Made by a program: the position numbers and the translations under genes
Assembly (NCBI RefSeq): GCF_002994745.2
Contig: NC_037092.1
Span: forward strand, 22,841,001-22,905,000
Origin: Rosa chinensis
Taxonomy: Eukaryota; Streptophyta; Magnoliopsida; Rosales; Rosaceae
Direction: 5' to 3'
Length of the DNA: 64,000 nt
Notes under the pieces: model-generated
What the model was told of the DNA's origin: nothing
What the model saw: the letters and a program-made list of their open reading frames with translations, nothing else
Database searches by the model: none
Shown here: positions 55,788-64,000 of the stretch, piece after piece
Layout: each line of letters starts with the position of its first letter
Position numbering within the stretch: the stretch's first letter is position 1

Positions 55788-57689
55788 TTGTGTGTCCACT
55801 TACACCATTTATAAGTTAAAAAAAAAAAAGTTTTGCCTCCGAATAATAAAAAAGTCATTTGAATCTTCGCCGGTCACTAGAGACTCTAGTCACGGGAATC
55901 CCGTTTCCAAAGGTTTCCAAATAGGTTGTCGGAGAACTTATAGGTCACCAGAGAGGTCGCTGGAGACTTCAATTACCCCCTAATAAAACCTAATAATTTT
56001 TATTGGGAGGCAATAAAAGTTTATTAAATTTTATTGGGGAGCAATAAAACCGGACGCGGGACTCCGGTTACCACAGGTCGTCGGAGATCTTATAGGTCAC
56101 CGGAGACTTTTATTATCCCCAATAAAACTCAATATATTTTTATTGGGGGCAATAAAAGTTTGTCGGGTATTATTAGGGGGGCAATAAAACCTGACGTCAG
56201 ACTCCGATCACAGGTCTCCGTAGGTAGTTGGAAGTCCCTAAAGAGGTCATTGGAGATCTTATAGGTCACCGGAAAGGTCGCCGGAGACTTTTATTACCCT
56301 CCAATAAAACCCAATAGATTTTTATCGGATGGCAATAAAAGTTTATTAAGGAGCAATAAAACCAAACGCCGGACTCCTGTCAGCTGTCCGGAGGTCCTAA
56401 AGAGGTCTCCGGAGACTTTATTACCCCCCAATAAAACCTAATAAATTTTTATTGGGGACAATAAAAGTTTATTGGGTATTATTAGGCGGCAATAAACCAA
56501 ACGCCGGACTCTGGTCACCTGGATTATGGCGAAGTCTCCGATGAATTCTCTTTCTCTCTCTAAGTGACTTAAAAAACATTTGACTGGGTACTAGGGTAAA
56601 AACTATGTAATTTCTTGAGTTAGAGGACATCTTGTAAGATGTTTAGGTAAGTGGGTTTAATGTAGCTCAAAATTGGGTAAATTGATATTTTTCCCCCTTA
56701 TGTTTAATGTACCGGAGGTTCCAAATTTGCTACATATCTTTTTTCTTTATGTGATCAAGTTACAGCTTACAAACCAAACCACATTAAAATCATGATCCCG
56801 ACTCTAGAGTAGTCTCTCTTCACCTCAAAATTTATGGTTGTACGTTTGGCAGAGTTGTGCATCACTGTTGCATGTGATGATGTTAATCAGTTGTATCAGG
56901 GACATATGATCCCCACATAGTATTGAATAATAATGCTGAGTTCATTCTACCATCAGGCGACCGGTCTCCGGATTACGGCGAAGTCTCCAATAACTTCTCT
57001 CTCTATGAGTGACAAAGAGAGAGGGGGGAAAATTATCTCAAAAATAAATAAAAAGTAATAAAAAAACTTAATTGGGTATTAGGGCAAAAAATATATAATT
57101 TATTGGGTAAATGGACAATCTTATAAGATGTTTGGGTAAGTGGGGTTAGTGTAGATCAAATTTGGATAAATTGACATTCTCCCTTACAACTTTATAATAT
57201 GGTTCCAAATTTGCTATGTATCTTTCATCTTTATGTGATTGAGTAACAGTTTACAACCAAACAGCATTAAGATCAAGGTCCCGACTCCTAAGTAGTCTCT
57301 CTCCACCTCAAAATTTATGGTTGTACGTTTGGTAGAGTTGTGCATCACTGCTGCATGTGATGATAATAATCATTGTATCAGGGACATATGATCCCCACAT
57401 AGTACTAAATAATAATTCTGAATTCATTATACTATCTGATGGCCGGTCACTGGATTACGGCAAAGTCTCCGATGACTTCTCTCTCTAAGTGACAAAAAGA
57501 TAGAGAGGGCAAAATTGTCCTAAAAAAAACCTAATTGGGTATTAGGGAAAAAAAAATGTAATTTATTGGGTAAGTGAGCAATCTTATAAGATGTTTGGGT
57601 AAGTGGGGTTAATATAGCTCAAATTTTGGAAATTGACATTTTCCCTTAAAGATGAAAGATACTTAGCAAATTTGGTTCGTATCTTTCAT
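55788..57689 (+). mobile_element. Repeat element 'X' copy 3
   Basis: It begins at AAAGATTTGTGTGTCCACTT and has the same AATAAA-rich units (55860..56520) and roughly 450-bp units (56520..57680) as copies 1 and 2. It sits in the gypsy gag fragment. The second half (56901..57689) is the spacer of the inverted duplication. Confidence 0.5.
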
Positions 57690-58790
57690 CTTTATATACA
57701 ATTGATTAACATCATCACATGCAATAGTGATGCACAACTCTGCCAAACGTACAACCATAAATTTTGAGGTGAAGAGAGACTACTCTAGAGTCGGGATCAT
57801 GATCTTAATGTGGTTTGGTTTGTAAGCTGTAACTTGATCACATAAAGAAAAAAGATATGTAGCAAATTTGGAACCTCCGGTACATTAAACATAAGGGGGA
57901 AAAATATCAATTTACCCAATTTTGAGCTACATTAAACCCACTTACCTAAACATCTTACAAGATGTCCTCTAACTCAAGAAATTACATAGTTTTTACCCTA
58001 GTACCCAGTCAAATGTTTTTTTAGTCACTTAGAGAGAGAAAGAGAATTCATCGGAGACTTCGCCATAATCCAGGTGACCAGAGTCCGGCGTTTGGTTTAT
58101 TGCCGCCTAATAATACCCAATAAACTTTTATTGTCCCCAATAAAAATTTATTAAGTTTTATTGGGGGGTAATAAAGTCTCCGGAGACCTCTTTAGGACCT
58201 CCGGACAGCTGACAGGAGTCCGCCGTTTGGTTTTATTGCTCCTTAATAAACTTTTATTGTCATCCGATAAAAATCTATTGGGTTTTATTGGAGGGTAATA
58301 AAAGTCTCCGGCTACCTTTCCGGTGACCTATAAGATCTCCAATGACCTCTTTAGGGACTTCCAACTACCTACGGAGACCTGTGATCGGAGTCTGACGTCA
58401 GGTTTTATTGCCCCCCTAATAATACCCGACAAACTTTTATTGCCCCCAATAAAAATATATTGAGTTTTATTGGGGATAATAAATGTCTCCGGTGACCTAT
58501 AAGATCTCTGACGACCTGCGGTAACCGGAGTCCCGCATCCGGTTTTATTGCTCCCCAATAAAATTTAATAAACTTTTATTACCTCCCAATAAAAATTATT
58601 AGGTTTTATTAGGGGGTAATTGAAGTCTCCAGCGACCTCTCTGGTGACCTATAAGATCTCCGACAACCTATTTGGAGACCTTTGGCAACGGGATTCCTGT
58701 GACTAGAGTCTCTGGTGACCGGCGAAGATTCAAATGACTTTTTAATTATTCGGAGGCAAAACTTTTTTTTTTTTTTTTTTACTTATAAAT
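57690..58790 (-). mobile_element. Repeat element 'X', inverted partial copy
   Basis: Reverse complement of about 55788..56900, starting at GATTAACATCATCACATGCA and ending against the gypsy gag fragment. It is the innermost part of the right inverted arm. Confidence 0.6.
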
Positions 58791-58811
58791 GGTGTAAGTG
58801 GACACACAAAT

Positions 58812-58990
58812 CTTTTATCAACCTTTTCAGGAGACTCCTCCACCGCAAACTCAACCCCTTCATATTCATCACCTCTTCCAACTTCTTCATCATCTTCATC
58901 ACAATTATCCATAAGGGCAATTTGTCCCCTCTCAGGACACACATTAGATCTATGCCCAGGCTTGTTGCATCTATAGCAGATTTCTGTTGT
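58812..58990 (-). pseudogene. Ty3/gypsy nucleocapsid fragment (right arm)
   Basis: Minus strand; the same CYRCNKPGHRSNVCPERGQ knuckle and acidic tail as in the left arm with a few substitutions (for example DNCDEDDEE). Relic only. Confidence 0.75.
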
Positions 58991-59065
58991 AGGAAATAGA
59001 TAAACCCTAAACCCTAATAAAACAACAAAGAGGGGTAGAACAGTAAACCAATATGGATGGTTCTG

Positions 59066-60070
59066 TTTTTTTTTTTTTTTGAAAGAAATAGATAACTTCA
59101 TTACTTATCCACGGCCAGAAGGCACGTTATATCAATTGTTGTCTCATACCAAAATCATAAATGGCACAAGCTGCCAAACAAATTGACCGGTACCCTCACT
59201 GCATACAAAATGAGCTCACTTATTCGGCCTAAAAACAAAAGGACCCAAACCCTAGCAACCTAACTCTCTCTTGTAGTAAATCTAGTCGCCTAGAGACCTC
59301 AATTGGTGTACAACTAAATAAACTAAGAATTAAGCTGACAAAAACCAAAATCCAATTGCAGGCAAAAATAACTAAACTAGATTGGGACAAAGCCCACTAA
59401 AATGCCAGAAAAGGCCTAGAGACCAAGAGGCAAGGATATCACAGCCACAGTTAGAGCCCAGCCCAATTCTGAACAAGCAGAAGCATTGGGCCGCCACCAC
59501 CTACACCGGGTCACCACTGCCTGAGACCGATCGCGCCCGCCTACATCGGACCCACCCCTGCATGATCTTACCACTACCTGCAACGGTCCTCTACCAACTT
59601 CAGAGTATCCACCCAATTGGATCGAACCTGCAACAGATCACTGCCGGCCACCGCTCCTCCAACCCAACTGTCCCAAGACGCTGATCTACCAGCCACCATA
59701 CCCCAATCGGATCTGGAAAAACTCCCATTCCCAAACAAAGGCGGATTAACTCGCATCCACCATCCTCGTGCAACCAGACCGTAGAGCGCCACCTCGGATC
59801 CGACCTCCACAATCCCTCCGACCTGCCAGAACTGAGCATCAACCCCCCCGCCCCCCCCCCCGCCCCCCCCCGCGCGCCACTACGAACGCCCCTGCCACCG
59901 GATACTACCACCCTCGATCTGGAGCGAGATCACCCCGAATAGAAGAACCTTAATTGCTTAGGAATAGATCCCGTCCGACGAAAACGTCCATAGACGCGCC
60001 GCCGGACAAATGTACACAAACCCCTTGAAACCCTAGTTTGGCCTCCGCTTAGAGAGAGAAACCAACTCTT
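59066..60070 (-). mobile_element. 1-kb LINE-derived element with poly-A tail and 18-bp target repeat
   Basis: On the minus strand it starts AAGAGTTGGTTTCTCTCTCT, runs through a GC-rich 5'-UTR-like part (CGGCGGCGCGTCTATGG) and a C-run on plus (59848..59872), and ends CTATTTCTTTC with a poly-A tail. Flanks CCAATATGGATGGTTCTG and CCAATATGGATGGTACTG (59048..59065, 60071..60088) are an 18-bp duplication with one difference. No endonuclease or RT is encoded, yet both natural ends seem present, so it is an internally deleted, trans-mobilised LINE or a SINE-like derivative. Confidence 0.72.
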
Positions 60071-60233
60071 CCAATATGGATGGTACTGTTTGTTAGCTAG
60101 TGCTTTAGTTTAGATAATTGTTTATGACCGCTATACTTTCGACATACACTGACATTGCCTACAACTTTCTTGCTAATATGAGTATGATAGTAAGAAACTA
60201 TTAGGATCATTACTACTAGCTAGTTTAACTCCA

Positions 60234-60701
60234 TTAAGAAAGCGGTTCAACTAGTAAAGTTTGGATCTTTCCCCGAGTCCCTTGCTCTTGATCACCAAAT
60301 CCATCTCTATCTTGATAAAGGCTGTGACCAACTGGAGCTATATTTGTGGTAATGTTGAAGAATGAAGAAATATCAGGAACTTGAGTGAAGCATTTTTCAT
60401 TTATTTTCTTCCATGCATTGTCTATCATGCATTTGATGTGCTTTCGAGCTATTCTTCTGAAGCATTCACTTCTCTCATGTAGCATAGGATTGATGAAGCA
60501 ACATCGCCTCTCTCTTGCTCGGCCTGTTATTTACTCACTCAATTAGCATATAGTACTTAGAAGATTGACAAAATAGGCTCTAATATGGAGCAAGCAACAA
60601 GAATAAAATTACCACAGAAGTTCCCAGATCATTTAAGAGTCGAAGTATTAGAGAGATATTGTACACGAGATCTTCATTCTTGTGCAAAAATTCATCCATT
60701 C
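60234..60701 (-). pseudogene. Terpene synthase 3' exons, inverted copy
   Basis: Exon parts 60701..60613 (EFLHKNEDLVYNISLILRLL, NDLGTSV) and 60523..60234 on the minus strand. It keeps the true C-terminus (QEQGTRGKIQTLLVEPLS then TAA) that the left arm lost, and has Gln where the left arm has a TAA. It shares the frameshift after EVNASEE with the left arm, so the gene was already broken before the inverted duplication. The preceding exons do not exist in this arm. Confidence 0.85.
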
Positions 60702-60990
60702 CTAGGATGCACGGAAACGCGAAAATGCCCGCGTATCCCGTATCGAAAAGGGAAACGGGTACGAAACGCGTCGGAAAAGCTCGGAAACGGCCGGAAATGC
60801 GTATCCTGATTTGGATACGGATCGGATACGTGCGTATCCTATTCGGATACATGAGAATGTAAAAGAATCGGATACGTGGGGGTAATCCCGACTTTTTACC
60901 CCCAAAAATAGAAGAAAAAAAAAATACTCAGATGGAGAGAGAGCTTCGGCACAAATCGCAGAAGAAGCAGAGTAGCAGACAGACCCAAAT

Positions 60991-61023
<33 letters not shown>

Positions 61024-61525
61024 AGAAAAATCGCAGTCGGACCGACCCAGATCGCAGTCGCCGCTTCGGTTGCTGGTCTTCTTCGGTTCCTTATATTCTC
61101 GTCTGGTCTTCTTCGCAAGTCGGACCGACCCAGATCGAGACAGAGAGAAGACAAATATCAGAAGAAGCAGACAGACCCAGATCGAGAGAGAGAGAGAGAA
61201 TAAAAATCGTAGAAGAAGCAGACCCAGATCGAGAGAGAGAAGAAAAATCTTAGAATCTCAGCCGCTTCGGTTGCTGGTCGGTCGCAGACCCAGACCCAAT
61301 CTTCTTCGGTTGCTGCTCGGAGTTCCTCTGCTGCTCGTCTGGTCTTGTAGCTTCGTCTGGTCTTCTGCTGCTTCGTCGGACCTTTTCTGCTCGTGAGTTG
61401 TGGAGTTCTGGTCGTATTGTGATAATTTGTGATCAATTATTTGATATTTGTTATTTGTTGTTATGCCGGGTCGGGTATGATTTGTTATTCATATTTGATA
61501 TTTGTTGTTCTGCTGGGTCGGGTAT

Positions 61526-64000
61526 TGTAATACCCCGAAAAATCCAAATTAAATTCCGTGGATTTTTAGAATTGATTTCTCGGTATTAGGAGCGAGTACG
61601 AAGTTTGGAGAAGTTGTGGAAGTAGTTCGAACAATTTTATTGTCGAAATCGAACGTTATTTAGGGGATCTCAAAAAGTGACTTTTTATACATATGGAATT
61701 TGGGAAAACTTCCTTCATGAAAGTTGTAGAGCTCGTCGATACGATCACGTGCATATGTGGAACGCAAAAATCGGAGCTCATATGAATTAGTTATGATTTT
61801 TTGAAAAAAGTCCCAAATTAGTATAAATATTGGATTTTTCCAAAAAATTCAGAAAAATCCGAAAATGCTGCAACTCTCTCTCTCGGCCGGAAATCGGCCT
61901 TGATTTTCATTTCCTCATATCTTCCTCCTCCTGCCACCAATCCTCACCAAACTTCTTCCATTGGCTTCGTATGGTCCTTGCGCACCTGTATGTGGTGACC
62001 TTTCACAGCGGCGCGGCCTGTAGCGGCGGCGGCAAGCTTGAGCCGATTTGAGTTCGATTTTAGTCAACGCCGGTTTTCTCCTAGCTCCGGCCACCAAAAC
62101 TTCCGATCCTTAGCTCTATGAACTCGCCTCAACCTGCTGATCATCATCCCAGAAGGATCGCACCTGGAGTGACCGGATTCACGTTCGTCGGAGCTCGACC
62201 GGTTTTCGATCGAACACCAAAAGCTTTCGATCGATATATCTCGAGCTACAGACCATATTTTTCTGTGATTCTTGAACCAGTGAGTTCACCTTGAATTTCT
62301 TAACAACTCTCCAGAAGGGATCGAAGCCTGAAATTGAAGTTTTGACGTCGAAATCGAGCCTCGCCAGATTCTGCAAATTGTCGCCGGATTCTGGAAATTT
62401 TCCGGCCACCGAGACTATTTTGGTACTTTTCGACCTCTTCCCGTAATTTTCTGATCTTGTGCTAGTTATGAAAAATGATCAGCATGTTAAAATGAAGAAG
62501 TTTGTAGTTGACAACTTTTGCATCGGAGGTGGTTGACCGCCGCATTGACCGCCGCATTGACCGCCGCATTGACCGCCGCATTGACCGCCGCGTTGACCAC
62601 CCACTGACCACCGCTTGTGGCGGCGCGTCGGACCATATTTTGAGTTTATATTATCTGGACGATGATCTACGCATCCATACGAGCGTTTTGATATATTACA
62701 AGGTTATTTTAGAAAAAGTAGATAAATAGTGGATTTACGTTTTGACGTTACTATTTAACATTTTTACGTTTTATCTTCGGTTTACGATCTGCGAAGATCA
62801 GACCGTCAGATTTACTTCAAATTTTAATATGTTGATCGTATGACTGTCCCGATGACTTTGTGAGGTCACGGGCGAAGATCTGACCGTTGGATCTTTGTAT
62901 AATTGTGAAACAGTGATTCGGAAGGCGATTCGTGAGAATCTGACCGTCGGATTTTCGTATAATTTTGAGGAGATGTTTGTAAGGACGATTCAGGAAGATC
63001 TGACCGTTGGATCTTCGTGATAATTTTGGAGGATGATCCTAAGGGAGATCCGTGAGGACCCGACCGTTGGATCATCGTATAATTTCGATCCGACCGTTGG
63101 ATCATCTTTATTTTAGAATCCGACCGTTGGATCATCTTTATTTTAGAATCTGACTGTTGGATCGTCGTTTAAGTTTATTTCTTGTTTCGTTTACTAAGCA
63201 AAGACCGTACTTGATTAGGTACTTGACGGTTTGAGTTGACGAGCGTTTGGAATATTGTTATATTTGACTTTTTAGAAGACGCAGCTGGATTAGAGGTGAG
63301 TAAACCTCACATGGTTCATATTACGAACCGAATAAATTTAATTACTTTATTTTTGTCGCAATTGTGTGAAAATATCGCAATTATGTGAAAATATTTGTGG
63401 AATAAATATTTGTTTTAAATCATATGGACTTGATCAACTACGGTCCATAGGTAAGTAAAATGATTTTATTATACAAATGAATTTCACGGTTTTTATGCTT
63501 GAACTATAGTTGGTATTAGTAGTCATTCCTGAGCGGATGATTACGTATATATATATTTACGTGGAATATATATTTTGGTTGACGTGTGATTGGTATGATG
63601 AAATGATTGAGAATTGATTGGATATTATTCAAGCTATTAATCTCCCATTTAATTGTTGAATAATGAAATGTTGATCATGTGCTGTGAAAGCTATTTTATA
63701 TGCCCAATTGTGAATATGTGGAAATTATTTTAAGAAGTAAAGATTTGTCTTGAAATAATATGTCTCTTTATATGGGTGTACATATACATTTATACAATCT
63801 AAAATTTATAAAGATTGTATGTTGTGAATTTGATTATGTCTGAAAAGTACAATTGTGAAGCCGGGTGATTACAACAACCCCGTGCTTAAGTGAATTACTG
63901 GTAAATGTGTTTTGATGTTATGATGACGTTAAGCTGTGGGCCCTAGTCCCTTCAGATAGTGCACTATTATACTCTTAGGAATGGTGTTACTTTGAGTATA
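61526..64000 (+). mobile_element. Gypsy-type LTR running off the window end
   Basis: It starts TGTAATACCCCGAAAAATCC directly after the inverted arm, a standard gypsy LTR start. TATA-like AGTATAAATATTGG is near 61820. A block near 61705 (CTTCCTTCATGAAAGTTGTA, GAGCTCGTCGATACGA) matches the solo LTR at 45421..48296. Internal repeats: five TTGACCGCCGC units at 62533..62600, and about eight units around GACCGTTGGATC (62760..63160). The right boundary, and hence whether it is a solo LTR or a full element, lies outside the window. Small ORFs here come from the repeats. Confidence 0.75.

Larger units (their letters stand above)
53739..56900 (+). repeat. Left arm of large inverted duplication
   Basis: From CAAATATCAAATATGAATAA onward the arm contains, in order: part of the hAT-like element, the last terpene synthase exons, a LINE-derived remnant, a gypsy gag fragment and the first half of element X copy 3. 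The same order appears reversed in 57690..61503. Arms look highly similar by eye; the left arm lacks about 590 bp of the LINE-derived element and the end of the last TPS exon. Confidence 0.85.
57690..61503 (-). repeat. Right arm of large inverted duplication
   Basis: Inverted copy of 53739..56900: element X part, gypsy gag (58812..58990), LINE-derived element (59066..60070), TPS 3' exons (60234..60701), hAT-like element part (60702..61503). It is longer than the left arm because it keeps the full LINE-derived element. The outer boundary lies next to the gypsy LTR at 61526. Confidence 0.85.

Noticed and set aside
62533..62600. Short tandem repeats as a possible telomeric or satellite array
   Set aside because: Only five 12-bp units are present; they are confined to the LTR and unlike the plant telomere repeat TTTAGGG.
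62508..63135. ORFs with RRIDRRIDRR or IQRSD repeats
   Set aside because: They derive from short tandem DNA repeats inside the gypsy LTR.
1..64000. tRNA, rRNA or organelle-derived insertions
   Set aside because: No cloverleaf with GGTTCRANYCC-type T-arm in proper context and no rRNA or chloroplast gene sequence were noticed, although a dedicated scan was not possible.

Overview
This looks like plant nuclear DNA. The intron-containing UGT85-type glycosyltransferases, the dense nested LTR retrotransposons and MITEs, and a broken terpene synthase closely resembling rosaceous alpha-farnesene synthase suggest a Rosaceae genome; the species is an inference. Only two genes look intact, a pair of UGT85A-like glycosyltransferases (6438..7970 and 27392..28910, both +). 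Everything else is duplicated gene debris, captured gene fragments and transposable elements.

Layout. The first 44 kb is a decayed tandem array of one unit: a PHD-finger fragment on the minus strand, a block of old repeats, then a UGT on the plus strand. Order: PHD copy 1 (1..545), repeat block, UGT-A; PHD copy 2 (9088..9700), the same repeat block, UGT-B; PHD copy 3 (42907..43707). Unit 2 was inflated by a MULE carrying a fragment of a second, MMD1-type PHD gene (9943..11320), a 424-bp MITE and a 9.9-kb Ty1/copia element (15561..25474, minus) that itself holds two solo LTRs. The UGT-B to PHD-3 interval was expanded by two short-TIR elements, a second copia (32273..39127, +) and a tandem repeat of about 510 bp.

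44-50 kb is a mosaic: foldback MITEs sitting in microsatellites, a second MULE of the same TIR type split by a 2.9-kb gypsy-type solo LTR, and another MITE copy. 50.7-55 kb holds an alpha-farnesene-synthase-like pseudogene with a MITE in exon 1, an element in a later exon, stops, frameshifts and loss of the DDxxD motif. Its 3' exons lie inside a large inverted duplication (arms about 53739..56900 and 57690..61503, spacer about 0.8 kb). The window ends inside a gypsy LTR starting at 61526.

Functionally, the two UGTs probably glucosylate small hydroxylated metabolites (terpenols, cyanohydrins or phenolics); the substrate cannot be read from sequence. I saw no tRNA, rRNA or CRISPR. The most notable structures are the PHD/UGT duplication array, the PHD-carrying MULE, and the inverted repeat that could make a hairpin RNA against terpene synthase transcripts. 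All similarity judgements were made by eye.
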